A stretch of 64,000 nt of DNA from Brachionus rotundiformis. Its lineage: Eukaryota > Rotifera > Eurotatoria > Ploima > Brachionidae. The position numbers were made by a program, and so were the translations under genes. The stretch is taken from contig JAESIW010000071.1 in NCBI GenBank assembly GCA_016802295.1, forward strand, positions 62,001-126,000, read 5' to 3'. Below, in pieces: positions 34,812-44,809 of this stretch. Numbering within the stretch: the first letter of the stretch is position 1; every line of letters begins with the position of its first letter. The notes beneath the pieces are model-generated. The model worked only from the letters and a program-made list of their open reading frames with translations. It made no database searches and had not been told where the DNA came from.

Positions 34812-35244
34812 TATAAACTAATCAAGCACACTTTTAATGATCACGGCTAATTCGTACTTAAAAGAGTGTTTATTCAACACGTTTTAATTTAGGGCCTAAT
34901 TATCTAAAATATGTCCCCAAATGTTTGATTAAGTTTGTGATTATCTAATTTATATGAAACAAATCTACCTCCAATTTAAAAATATATGGGAATTTATTAA
35001 AAATTTGTTTTTTTAGATTAGTTTCTTAAGATTTTAACATTTTGTTGTCATGTTCATTTTTGGTCTATATTTGTTATTTTTAAATTCATTAAATTTATTT
35101 AAAACAAAAATTGTAAATTAAGATTTTAAACTAAAACTATTTGTTCAGTTTTAACAACTGAATAAAATGTGATTAATATGTTAAAGTTTAATTAATTTGA
35201 AAATAAAATTTATAAAATTGATTTTTTAGTATTTTTCTAACTAA
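34812..35244. other. Intergenic, no gene seen
   Basis: AT-rich sequence between the demethylase stop and the start of the inverted repeat arm. It presumably includes the 3' UTR. Confidence 0.5.
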
Positions 35245-35620
35245 TTTTGTCATATGATAATTTTAGAAGTTAAATAATTTTTCCTTTAAAAAATTAAAAA
35301 TATTTTCTATATTGAGTCTTTAAAATAGAATATTACGAATATTTTAATTACTAACTAACTATTCATTAAATTTATTTTCGAGTCAAAAAGAAAGTTGGTA
35401 GAAATAAATTAACCATAGGTAGATATTAAACTGGAAGATAGAAAATATAAGTAGTAAATGAGTAAAAGCAACACCAAAAAATGAATAAAATTTCTAGAAA
35501 AAATTTACCTATGGTAATTATGGAAGAAATATTGGATACATTGGCATAAGAAAGAATCTATTTTTCGAATAAAAGATTTAATAAAGAGAAAGATAAAAAA
35601 GATTTAAGCAAAAAAGATGA

Positions 35621-35740
35621 AGGCCTAGAACACCCGGTATTCCCAGGCGGTCACCCATCCAAGTACTAACCGGGCTCGACGTTGCTTAACTTCGGTGATC
35701 GGACGAGAACCGGTGCATTCAACGTGATATGGTCCTAGAC
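35621..35740 (-). rRNA. 5S ribosomal RNA, copy 1
   Basis: About 120 nt. It reads on the minus strand (C/T)CTAGGACCATATCACGTTG..., then TCTCGTCCGATCACCGAAG, TTAAGCAACGTCGAGCCCGG, TTAGTACTTGGATGGGTGAC, CGCCTGGGAATACCGGGTG, closing TTCTAGGCCTT. The internal control region and terminal stem are canonical. The 5' end has GTCTAGG where other copies have GCCTAGG. It is divergent from SL-like copy A. Confidence 0.96.
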
Positions 35741-35944
35741 ATTTAATATCTATTTATGAAATATATTTAAAATAGATAAACATTTAAAAAAGATGTCTTC
35801 TTTTTCAAAAAAAGAAAAATATGAAAGTAATTTATTCAAAATAATTTCAAAATTTGTTAAAATTAGATAAAAAAAGTTGATTCAAAAAATTGAGTCTATT
35901 ATTTAGTACAGTATGTATAAATAGCTGTCGAATTGGAAAATTTA

Positions 35945-36090
35945 ATTAAATTAATAAACTTAAAACTTTATTAAAGAAGTATGTATCATTTAATATATGA
36001 CTATTGACTACTTCAATGAAGAATGCATCGATTAAGCCTTTGGTCTTTTTGTAGAACTTGGCTTAAGTCGAAGCAGAGAAGTAGTTTTTT
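35945..36090 (+). ncRNA. Putative spliced-leader RNA gene, copy A
   Basis: A unit conserved across six copies. TATAAATA at 35916-35923, then a conserved transcript beginning near AATTAATAAACTTAAAAC. A donor-like AAAGAA|GTATGT occurs at 35979, followed by a strong hairpin (TGCATCGATTAAGCC pairing GGCTTAAGTCGAAGCA) whose loop holds GGTCTTTTTGTAG, an Sm-site-like U-run. An outer ACTACTTC/GAAGTAGT stem closes just before T6 at 36085-36090. TATA spacing predicts a ~34-nt leader exon. Organisation (5S linkage, leader-donor-intron, Sm-like site, ~145 nt) fits an SL RNA; other Pol II or Pol III small RNAs remain possible. The 5-T run inside the loop argues against Pol III. Confidence 0.55.
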
Positions 36091-36326
36091 ATCTAAAATT
36101 ATGAAAATGAAAATATTTGATCTGTTTCATTCTTGAATCTATGAGCCATATGCTGAAGTATTCTGATTAAAATAATTAATTCAGAATTACTAGAGTAATT
36201 GATTCTGGAGGATCTTTTTTTTTTAACTCCTGCTAAAATTTATGATTTCAACAATACATCAATGTCCAATTTAGTAAACGAAATAGAAGGACAATCTTCA
36301 GATTCATCTGGAAACTTACAAAGTTG

Positions 36327-36976
36327 NNNNNNNNNNNNNNNNNNNNNNNNNNNNNNNNNNNNNNNNNNNNNNNNNNNNNNNNNNNNNNNNNNNNNNNNNN
36401 NNNNNNNNNNNNNNNNNNNNNNNNNNNNNNNNNNNNNNNNNNNNNNNNNNNNNNNNNNNNNNNNNNNNNNNNNNNNNNNNNNNNNNNNNNNNNNNNNNNN
36501 NNNNNNNNNNNNNNNNNNNNNNNNNNNNNNNNNNNNNNNNNNNNNNNNNNNNNNNNNNNNNNNNNNNNNNNNNNNNNNNNNNNNNNNNNNNNNNNNNNNN
36601 NNNNNNNNNNNNNNNNNNNNNNNNNNNNNNNNNNNNNNNNNNNNNNNNNNNNNNNNNNNNNNNNNNNNNNNNNNNNNNNNNNNNNNNNNNNNNNNNNNNN
36701 NNNNNNNNNNNNNNNNNNNNNNNNNNNNNNNNNNNNNNNNNNNNNNNNNNNNNNNNNNNNNNNNNNNNNNNNNNNNNNNNNNNNNNNNNNNNNNNNNNNN
36801 NNNNNNNNNNNNNNNNNNNNNNNNNNNNNNNNNNNNNNNNNNNNNNNNNNNNNNNNNNNNNNNNNNNNNNNNNNNNNNNNNNNNNNNNNNNNNNNNNNNN
36901 NNNNNNNNNNNNNNNNNNNNNNNNNNNNNNNNNNNNNNNNNNNNNNNNNNNNNNNNNNNNNNNNNNNNNNNNNNNN
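36327..36976. other. Assembly gap (650 N)
   Basis: A run of N between two SL-like copies in the same orientation. By symmetry with the other units it probably hides a minus-strand 5S gene upstream of copy B, plus the end of the left repeat arm. Predicted ORFs across it are artefacts. Confidence 0.98.
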
Positions 36977-37005
36977 ATAAATAGCTGTCGAATTGGAAAA
37001 GATAG

Positions 37006-37150
37006 TTAAATTAATAAACTTAAAACTTTATTAAAGAAGTATGTATCATTTAATATATGACTATTGACTACTTCAATGAAGAATGCATCGATTAAGCCTT
37101 TGGTCTTTTTGTAGAACTTGGCTTAAGTCGAAGCAGAGAAGTAGTTTTTT
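37006..37150 (+). ncRNA. Putative spliced-leader RNA gene, copy B
   Basis: Identical to copy A from TTAAATTAATAAAC to the T6 run at 37145-37150. The TATA box is truncated by the gap (ATAAATA visible from 36977). Donor-like GTATGT at 37039. Convergent with copy C. Confidence 0.55.
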
Positions 37151-37610
37151 ATCTAAATTTATGAAAATGAAAATTTAGCTTTTAATTGAATTATTGAATG
37201 ATTTAGTTTAAGTTATTTTGTTAAGCTCTGTGATTTATACTCCCATATTGACATTTTTGATTCCTTTTATTCTCAGTTTTCGAGCCATTTCAAAGAAAAG
37301 ATTTTATTAATTTAAATGTATTTTTAAACGAAATAAAAAAAATCAATCATAAATTTTAATTTTTGAAATTTTTTCATATTTTTTTGGAATTTAAACAGTA
37401 TTTACTGAATTAAAAGTAACACAAAATTTAGATAGTTGAAGCACAAATATTGAATGAAGCGAAATAAAATATTTCATTTTTGTTCAATTTTAAAAAAATT
37501 TAATGAATTTTGTAATCAAAATTAAATTATACAAGCTGATTTACTTAAAAAAATAAATCCATTTACGAAGTCTTTTAAAGGACTAGATTTTCATTTTAAT
37601 AAATTTAGAT

Positions 37611-37755
37611 AAAAAACTACTTCTCTGCTTCGACTTAAGCCAAGTTCTACAAAAAGACCAAAGGCTTAATCGATGCATTCTTCATTGAAGTAGTCAATAG
37701 TCATATATTAAATGATACATACTTCTTTAATAAAGTTTTAAGTTTATTAATTTAA
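37611..37755 (-). ncRNA. Putative spliced-leader RNA gene, copy C
   Basis: Minus-strand copy, identical in the transcript region. TATA box (TATTTATA on plus) at 37778-37785, donor-like GT at 37731-37732, terminal T6 on the minus strand at 37611-37616. Upstream of the transcript it has GATAGC where others have GACAGC. Divergent from 5S copy 2. Confidence 0.55.
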
Positions 37756-37959
37756 CTATCTTTTCCAATTCGATAGCTATTTATACATACTGTACAAAAT
37801 AATAGACTAAATTTTTTGAATCAACTTTTTTTATTTATTTTCAACAAATTTTGAAATTATTTTGAATAAATTACTTTCATATTTTTCTTTTTTTTAAAAA
37901 AAGACATCTTTTCTAAATGTTTATCTATTTTAAATATATTTCATAAATAGATATTAAAT

Positions 37960-38079
37960 GCCTAGGACCATATCACGTTGAATGCACCGGTTCTCGTCCG
38001 ATCACCGAAGTTAAGCAACGTCGAGCCCGGTTAGTACTTGGATGGGTGACGGCCTGGGAATACCGGGTGTTCTAGGCCT
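37960..38079 (+). rRNA. 5S ribosomal RNA, copy 2 (one substitution)
   Basis: Starts GCCTAGGACCATATCACGTT and ends GTGTTCTAGGCCTT. It differs from the other copies by GACGGCCTGGG instead of GACCGCCTGGG near the 3' third, so it may be a variant or a decaying copy. Followed by a T-run terminator. Confidence 0.94.
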
Positions 38080-38304
38080 TTCTTTTTTGCTTTCATTTTT
38101 TTCTTAGACCTATCTTTTAATATTTTCAAAATAAGAGATAATTTTTAATAAAAATAACACTCAAAAGAATAAAGAAACATCGTAAAATTAAATGCATATA
38201 AATATTGAAAAAAATCTTTATTTAAGAATTTTTATTAAATAAACCTTATATAATAATTTATTTTTGTTATTTTAAATAAGACCTCTTATATTTTGATCAT
38301 AATA

Positions 38305-40614
38305 CTAGTTTTTTTGCTTCCATTGACTTTCAACTCTGCAATAGATACCACCAACAAAATTATTTATAAGATTATTTGAATATACATTATTTGACAATAA
38401 GATACTTAAAGGTGACTTTTCAGCATTTGTTTTCAAGGTTTCCTCATGCAATTTATTCCTTATCAAATAGATACTTATTTCTCTGAATCGTTTTAAATCA
38501 TCTTCTCTCTGATTATCTTGATTGAATCTGGTCGGCTTGTTTACATCCCATTTCATTTTTGGCTCTACCTTTAGCCACGAAAACGCTTCCACACAATTGA
38601 AAATATTCAACGGATCTAGTTTATTGACCAGAGCTAGATAGGAATTTAAATCATTGTAAACTATATCTTGATTTGAAATTTTGACCAAATTGAGCAAATC
38701 TTTTTCTATCAGAGATATTTGTCTACCAGTAATTGAATCAATTAAATAGCTATTTATAAATTTATCTTCTGCCCCTCTACTCAAAAGCTTCACACTCTTA
38801 TTAATACCAGAATTTAGCTCCTTGCTTTGACCATCAATTTTAAGCAAAGTCTCAAGGATCTCTACAAAATTCTTACTTTCATTGTCACCATCCACTCCAT
38901 TCAAAACTACGCTGCGTATTTTCTCAAATGTTTCCATCAAATACTGAATGTACTTACTAAATCTGAGCTCAGGCGACTCAAACGGAGACGCCTCTGTGAC
39001 AATCAATGACTTTGAATGGGCCAAAATGGCTGCTTGTGTGTCCAGAACATGATCAGAATAGATGCATGCACAAACAGTACCTGTTTTAGTATCATGAACA
39101 TCACATAAAGTATTTTCATTTAGTCGACACTTGTCCATCTCTACCATCCTAAACCATTCATTACACTTTTTGCACTTAAAAACCTTTATCAAACTCCAAA
39201 TAAACCAATAGACATTTTGCCATGTTTTAAGCTTTTCTTTAAGCAATTGAATCAATTTGGTCAGATCAAGCTTGTCGTCTGGCACATGTAAATAAACATA
39301 TTGACCATGTTTGTTTAAAACAGCTAGCTGACACTTTAAATTGTACGATTGCTTTTTGGTCATTAGACGTGAACAAAGCTTACACTTGAACAATGAAGAT
39401 GCATCATTTTCTATCTCATACAAATAGTTTAGATAATTATCTTCTGTTAAGTTTTCCTGTGAGCCGTAGATAAACCGATTGTGTTTCCATTCGTTTAGAA
39501 TTGGTGACTCTCTGAGGCAAGATTTGTACTTATTCAGGTTAAACATGAATTCCAATTTACGCTGGTACAGTTTAGTTTTGAGCTTGTCCTTGCGGTCGTA
39601 GAGATCTACGAGTCTATGGGAGAAAGAGCATGCGGCTAGTTTGACTAGTAGAGGCTCGCTTATGCCGCTCATTACACATGGAACTTGCAAGACAGATTCC
39701 AAGTTTTTGGCTATGAAAACAATGCATTTATCTATCAAATCACCCATAAGTAAAAAGTCCGATGACAACAGAATGGAAACACAATTGGAAAACTCCAATT
39801 TTGGCTCAAGATATTTTATTTTATTATCTGATGTGTAAAAGACAATGTTTTTTTTATCATCCAGGAAGTCTTTAGATGCAATATTTTTTTCGTTCAAATA
39901 CGGATGATTACGTTTGACGTAGCGCATTAGCCAGTCGAATATGTTTATGTCGCAATGGACCGATATATCGATCTCGTCAAGGCTTTTTTTGGACAAAGCT
40001 GCTTGGGATATGGACGAATGGGCATGAGCGCCAGAACCACTTGATTTGGTCAGGCTGTCGTTCAAATTGTAGCTAAAATATTTCATTTCAGAGACGAGGA
40101 GGTCTCGCGGACAGGCAAAGTCCTGCTTTAAGCGCTTGGCCTCGTCACATACATGAATTACTATCTGATTAGATAGGTTAGAATAGAAATTAGATGTTTG
40201 TGAGTCAGTTAACAATGTGATTTGTGCTGAATTGGAGCGTTTAAGTGGTTTGGTTTTTACCGGTGAGCCTAATTCAATATCTACACTGTCCGATTTTTTT
40301 ATTTTGGTGGACAATTTGGTTTTGGAGCTTTGTTGTTTGTCTTTTGATGAAATTTTGGCTTGAGGATTGGTTTTTTTGCTTATTGAAAGACTGTTCTGGC
40401 AATTGCAAAAGGTGTCATATGACCTTTTGATGGTCTCAAATGGAAGATTGGAAAAAATAGAGTTAAATTGGTGCAGATGTGAGTCGTTAAGTTGAAGAAG
40501 CTTAGCTTTTTGGTGCTTAATCTGAACATTGTTGAAAAAATAGTCACCAAGCAGTGATTCAAGAACACTTGGTCTACGCTCAATGCTCGAATCGTCCAAC
40601 TGGTCACCGGACAT
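38305..40614 (-). CDS. SANBR: SANBR (KIAA1841-like), BTB-domain protein, intronless
   Basis: The product has 769 residues in one exon. The N-terminal region has LGDYFFNNVQIKHQKAKLLQ and a basic disordered stretch. The BTB-like domain includes IVIHVCDEAKRLKQDFACPR, DLLVSEMKYFSYNL, IDISVHCDINIFDWLMRYVK and CVSILLSSDFLLMGDLIDKC. It is followed by CX2C motifs (FKCKLCSRLMTK, FKCKKCNEWF) around LKTWQNVYWFIWSLIKVFKC. This order matches vertebrate SANBR/KIAA1841, reported as a negative regulator of class-switch recombination. Its role in an invertebrate is unknown. The gene sits alone in the 3-5 kb between arms of an inverted repeat, and an acceptor-like CCTAG lies 8 nt before the ATG. Confidence 0.85.
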   Translation of the reverse strand: MSGDQLDDSSIERRPSVLESLLGDYFFNNVQIKHQKAKLLQLNDSHLHQFNSIFSNLPFETIKRSYDTFCNCQNSLSISKKTNPQAKISSKDKQQSSKTKLSTKIKKSDSVDIELGSPVKTKPLKRSNSAQITLLTDSQTSNFYSNLSNQIVIHVCDEAKRLKQDFACPRDLLVSEMKYFSYNLNDSLTKSSGSGAHAHSSISQAALSKKSLDEIDISVHCDINIFDWLMRYVKRNHPYLNEKNIASKDFLDDKKNIVFYTSDNKIKYLEPKLEFSNCVSILLSSDFLLMGDLIDKCIVFIAKNLESVLQVPCVMSGISEPLLVKLAACSFSHRLVDLYDRKDKLKTKLYQRKLEFMFNLNKYKSCLRESPILNEWKHNRFIYGSQENLTEDNYLNYLYEIENDASSLFKCKLCSRLMTKKQSYNLKCQLAVLNKHGQYVYLHVPDDKLDLTKLIQLLKEKLKTWQNVYWFIWSLIKVFKCKKCNEWFRMVEMDKCRLNENTLCDVHDTKTGTVCACIYSDHVLDTQAAILAHSKSLIVTEASPFESPELRFSKYIQYLMETFEKIRSVVLNGVDGDNESKNFVEILETLLKIDGQSKELNSGINKSVKLLSRGAEDKFINSYLIDSITGRQISLIEKDLLNLVKISNQDIVYNDLNSYLALVNKLDPLNIFNCVEAFSWLKVEPKMKWDVNKPTRFNQDNQREDDLKRFREISIYLIRNKLHEETLKTNAEKSPLSILLSNNVYSNNLINNFVGGIYCRVESQWKQKN

Positions 40615-41051
40615 GATTGCAGCTAGGCCAAGTTCATCAAAAATAAAATAAGAAATTCATTGTAATAAAAAAAACTAATTAATTTATTATAATCTTTTTT
40701 ATTAGATTTTTATTTCTAAAAAAACTCAAGCCATGAATTTTATTTAATTGAATTTTACCTTTATGTTATTTTTTTATTCAACAATCTTTATTTGGTTGTG
40801 TATTTAGTGGTTAGTTGTTAAAGTTATTTTTTAATTTAAAACAGTTTATTTTCTTTTCTTTTAATAAACTAATTATGAGCTTAATTTTAACTAAACGAAA
40901 TAAAATTGTTATTAATAAAGCATTATTTTAAATTTAAATAAATTAATAAAAGAAATAATACAATTAAAATGATGATGATGAAATTAATAAATTCAATTCT
41001 TGTATATCAGCATATAAATTAAATAATTAGTAGAAAAGAAAGCAAAAAGAA
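40615..41051. other. Spacer, no gene seen
   Basis: 437 AT-rich bases between the SANBR start and 5S copy 3. They contain a short GATGATGATGA run near 40972 and nothing else notable. Confidence 0.5.
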
Positions 41052-41171
41052 AGGCCTAGAACACCCGGTATTCCCAGGCGGTCACCCATCCAAGTACTAA
41101 CCGGGCTCGACGTTGCTTAACTTCGGTGATCGGACGAGAACCGGTGCATTCAACGTGATATGGTCCTAGGC
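41052..41171 (-). rRNA. 5S ribosomal RNA, copy 3
   Basis: Minus-strand 5S identical to the consensus copy. Unlike copies 1 and 5, no SL-like gene follows on the plus side. The shared flank ends after about 40 bp (…TTCATAAATAGATATTAAAT), so this unit is incomplete. Confidence 0.96.
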
Positions 41172-41291
41172 ATTTAATATCTATTTATGAAATATATTTA
41201 AAGACATTAATTTGAATAAAAAATAAACAAAAACTTATCTTATAAAATTTTAAAGCGAAAAAATATTAATTAAATTATTTTGGCTGTATTT

Positions 41292-41477
41292 TTAATCGGT
41301 ACTCATATCAGCATTAAGAGGTGCTATTAAAATATTAAAAAATTCTGGCCAACTTTGTAAGTTTCCAGATGAATCTGAAGATTGTCCTTCTATTTCGTTT
41401 ACTAAATTGGACATTGATGTATTGTTGAAATCATAAATTTTAGCAGGAGTTAAAAAAAAAAGATCCTCCAGAATCAA
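41292..41477 (-). CDS. Small ORF in the repeat unit, unidentified
   Basis: Open frame of up to 61 codons. The first clear ATG gives MSNLVNEIEGQSSDSSGNLQ, then SWPEFFNILIAPLNADMSTD and stop (about 40 residues). Codon choice looks coding. The same sequence is present in the left inverted-repeat arm (36199-36326), where the gap truncates it. It may be the tail of a gene or element caught in the duplication. No family recognised. Confidence 0.3.
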   Translation of the reverse strand: MILEDLFFLTPAKIYDFNNTSMSNLVNEIEGQSSDSSGNLQSWPEFFNILIAPLNADMSTD

Positions 41478-41586
41478 TTACTCTAGTAATTCTGAATTAA
41501 TTATTTTAATCAGAATACTTCAGCATATGGGTCATAGATTCAAGAATGAAACAGATCAAATATTTTCATTTTAAATAATTTTAGAT

Positions 41587-41731
41587 AAAAAACTACTTCT
41601 CTGCTTCGACTTAAGCCAAGTTCTACAAAAAGACCAAAGGCTTAATCGATGCATTCTTCATTGAAGTAGTCAATAGTCATATATTAAATGATACATACTT
41701 CTTTAATAAAGTTTTAAGTTTATTAATTTAA
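41587..41731 (-). ncRNA. Putative spliced-leader RNA gene, copy D
   Basis: Minus-strand copy identical in the transcript region. TATA (TATTTATA on plus) at 41754-41761, terminal T6 on the minus strand at 41587-41592. Divergent from 5S copy 4. Confidence 0.55.
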
Positions 41732-41941
41732 CTATCTTTTCCAATTCGACAGCTATTTATACATACTGTACTAAATAATAGACTAAATTTATTGAATCAA
41801 CTTTTTTTATTTAATTTTAACAAATTTTGAAATTATTTTGAATAAATTAGATTTATATTTTTCTTTTTTTTTTAAAAGAAGACATCTTTTTTAAAATGTT
41901 TATCTATTTTGAATATATTTCATAAATAAGAGATATTAAAT

Positions 41942-42061
41942 GCCTAGGACCATATCACGTTGAATGCACCGGTTCTCGTCCGATCACCGAAGTTAAGCAA
42001 CGTCGAGCCCGGTTAGTACTTGGATGGGTGACCGCCTGGGAATACCGGGTGTTCTAGGCCT
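41942..42061 (+). rRNA. 5S ribosomal RNA, copy 4
   Basis: Full-length consensus 5S on the plus strand, GCCTAGGACC...TTCTAGGCCTT, followed by CATCTTTTTT as a probable Pol III terminator. Confidence 0.97.
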
Positions 42062-42425
42062 TCATCTTTTTTGCTTATATCTTTTTTATCTTTCTCTTTA
42101 TTAAATCTTTTTTCGAAAAATAGATTCTTTCTTATGCCAATGTATCCATTATTTCTTCCATAATTACCATAGGTAAATGTCTTTTAGAAATTTCATTCAT
42201 TCAATACAGTATTGCTTTTACTCCTATACTACTTATACTTTCTTTCTTCCAGTTTAATATCTACCTAAGGTTAATTTCTTTTTTGCTCGAAAATAAATTT
42301 TATCAATAGTTAATAATTAAAATATTCGTAATATTTTATTTAAAAGATTCAATATTGAAAATATTCTTAATTTTTAAAGGAAAAATTATTTAACTCATAA
42401 AATTAACATATGACAAAATAACCTA

Positions 42426-42713
42426 AATAAATAAATAAATAAATAAATTTTTTTTTGATATCTGTTCAAAATCAGTTTATATTTTTAAAATAAAAATTTT
42501 ATTAACTCTAATAAAACCATTTGGTCTTAATTTTGTTTTTATTTATTGTAAATTAAAAACCGAAATTTAGTTCAGACAATTTAAACGTCGCCATTTCTAT
42601 ACGTATTATAGGCATAAAAAGGCCCTTTTAGAGAGTAAATAAATTTTTCTATCATTAAATTCAAGATCCTTATTTAAAGCAAAAGTATATGCCTTTTGGT
42701 AAACGAAAAAAAG
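42426..42713. promoter_or_regulatory. PHF20 upstream region
   Basis: AT-rich. A short AAATA tandem run (about 42427-42447) marks the edge of the repeat arm. A TATTTAAAG acceptor-like site lies about 35 nt before the PHF20 ATG. Confidence 0.35.
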
Positions 42714-44809
42714 ATGGAGCAAGACGATCTTCAATCGGTGTGTTCGAGCACCAACATATCCACCGAAAAGCCTGGTGAAAGTGACACAAAAGGCAGAAAA
42801 AGCAAGCGTTTGAGTCAACCAGCAAACACGAGCACTAAAAAAGCCTCTAAAGAAACCATTGAGTGGAAACTTGGAGATTTCTGCGAGTCATGTGACCACA
42901 CCAAAAGCTGGTATAGATGCAAAATAATCCAAGTGGAAGAGTCCAGACTCAAGGTGCATTTTTGCGGCTGGAACTCCAGATACGACAAATGGCTGCAAAA
43001 AGACTCAAACGAGATCAGAGCCGAGAAAAAAACCACCAAGACCAAATCAGCTGAAACCAAGGAACAAATGGCTGCCAAAGATCACAACCCTCTGCCTAAT
43101 GGAACCCAAATAATGGCCAAATGGATAGATGAAACATTCTATCCGGCCAAAATAACTCGCTCTTTGACCAAAAACCACCTGCCATACTACGAAGTCAAGT
43201 TCTATGACGGCATCAGAAAAACCGTCCGATTTAACCACACCAGGTTGCCGAACGGCAACGAATTGGATGAATTTGGCCAAAACGTCACCGAGGAACCAAA
43301 GCCTGAAAAGGCCGAAGAGGCAAGTAAGCGTCGCGCCGAAGCGGAGCTTCTCCTCGCCATCCAAGAGCCAGTGATCATGACCCCTGACGAAGAAGTGCCC
43401 AAAGTCGAAGACCAACAGCCCCAAGAGACCCAACCAGAAGCCAGACCAATCACCCAAGATAAACAAGATGACAAAACGGAACAAATGGACCAAAAGGATC
43501 GAAATTCGGCGCGCAAGTCTCTTCGAGTCAAACGCTTGAGGACGTTTACCGAAGAGATTGTTTTCGATTCGCCATCGAGCTCAATTGCCTACAATTTGGC
43601 CTCGATGCGAAAAGAAAAATCACCAGAGCCCAAACGAGCACAGGAGAGGAAAAAATTGAAAACAATGTCCCCAATGGTCAGCAAGACAGAGGCCAGCGAG
43701 ACCGATGACGAGAGACGCAAGCGCAAAAAGAACAAAAAAGACAAGCGCAAGCTTTTCGAAGAGCTGATACGCAACAGCAAAATGCAGTTGGAAAAACAAC
43801 AAAAACTCATTGCCAAACAGCTCGAGGAGCATAGTTTGAAAAAGTCTCAAAAAAAGCTGCAAAAAATGATCAAAAAGCACCAAGAACTGATCGACAAAGA
43901 GGCCAATATGGACGATGGTGGCGACCTGTTGCCAATTTCATGCACATTCGACAATTGTACAAAAACATTTCGCAAACAAAGCCTCTTGGACTATCACCTC
44001 AAGTACCATCATTACATACACTCACCAGACCTAAGCCAAAAGGCCCCACAGCCCAAACGAGTAGTCAAACAAAAAAAAAAGAAAAAAGACAATTTTGACG
44101 TCTACTCGTATGGCAACAGTCTCAAGTCAGATGACGAAATGGACCCGTATGAAGTGATACACTGCAAGTGCAGCAATAACATAAACAAAGGCTTTATGAT
44201 CCAATGTGAGGTGTGTCTGTGCTGGCAGCACGGCGACTGTGAGAACATACGCTCCAATAAGCAAGTGCCGGACAACTATTTGTGCTGGGTGTGCGCCGAG
44301 CCGGCCAACAACCTCAAAAACTTGAAGTACCAAAGTTGGATAAAGTCGCGCTTGGACACCGAGAGACACGCCGACTCGGCCGAGCTCAACAGGCTTAAAT
44401 TGCTCAACGAGTGCTCCAAGCAGTACTACGGCCTCAATTTGTTGATGTACACGCTTGAGTTTCAGATGTCCTTGTTTAATCAGCTGATGTCCAAGAGCAA
44501 GCCGCATTTGGACAGTGTGGAGCAGAGTGTCGACGCCAACAATGAAGTGGACTATGATGACGACACTTATGACCAGCTGAATAGGCTATCGCTCAATATA
44601 GCCCATTTGCAGGACTGCATTGCCAAACAGTTTAATGAATTTGACTCCAAATTGGACGGTGATTAGACAATTAGCCAAAAATGATTATTATTTTTTAATT
44701 TTTTATCTATTTTTAAGAGTATGAAACAAGTTATCCAATGGACGAGAGTATTGATATGCAAAATTTTAATTTAGAACAACTTTATAAACAATTGCAGTCA
44801 ATTGTATAA
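42714..44809 (+). CDS. PHF20: PHF20/MBD-R2-type NSL complex subunit
   Basis: Main exon 42714-44658. A second exon, 44718-44809, is inferred from GGACG|GTGATT and TTTTTAAG|AG and gives YETSYPMDESIDMQNFNLEQ in frame. Domains: first Tudor-like (WKLGDFCESCDHTKSWYRCK, then HFCGWNSRYDKWL), second Tudor (GTQIMAKWIDETFYPAKITR, EVKFYDGIRKTVRFNHTR), long Lys/Glu coiled-coil, C2H2 finger (CTFDNCTKTFRKQSLLDYHL, KYHH), and a PHD finger (CKCSNNINKGFMIQCEVCLC, WQHGDCEN, YLCWVC). This is the architecture of PHF20, PHF20L1 and fly MBD-R2. They read methylated lysines and tether the MOF-containing NSL acetyltransferase complex. The upstream in-frame codons lack an ATG, so 42714 is the start. Confidence 0.88.

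Larger units (their letters stand above)
35245..36326 (+). repeat. Left arm of a ~1.08-kb inverted repeat (5S/SL unit)
   Basis: This segment is the reverse complement of 41355-42425, with small indels and substitutions in the outer 350 bp and near identity around the RNA genes. It carries 5S copy 1, SL-like copy A and the start of a small ORF (from about 36262, MSNLVNEIEGQSSDSSGNLQ). It is cut by the assembly gap at 36327. The SANBR gene lies between the two arms. Confidence 0.85.
41355..42425 (-). repeat. Right arm of the ~1.08-kb inverted repeat (5S/SL unit)
   Basis: Reverse complement of 35245-36326. It contains SL-like copy D and 5S copy 4 in mirror order. The outer part is more diverged (for example TACCATAGG with TACCTAAGG differences), and the RNA genes are near identical. 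Confidence 0.85.

Noticed and set aside
35945..36090. Reading the repeated RNA as U1, U2, U5 or U6 snRNA
   Set aside because: None of the diagnostic sequences is present: no ATACTTACCTG (U1), no branch-site box or CTTTTGGC start (U2), no GCCTTTTAC loop (U5), no ACAGAGA (U6).
36199..36984. Open frames of 218-261 codons across the gap
   Set aside because: They consist almost entirely of N and are not real coding sequence, apart from the short real segment before 36326.
42815..44507. Several minus-strand ORFs of 75-148 codons
   Set aside because: They are antisense shadows of the PHF20 exon, whose plus-strand domains are unmistakable.
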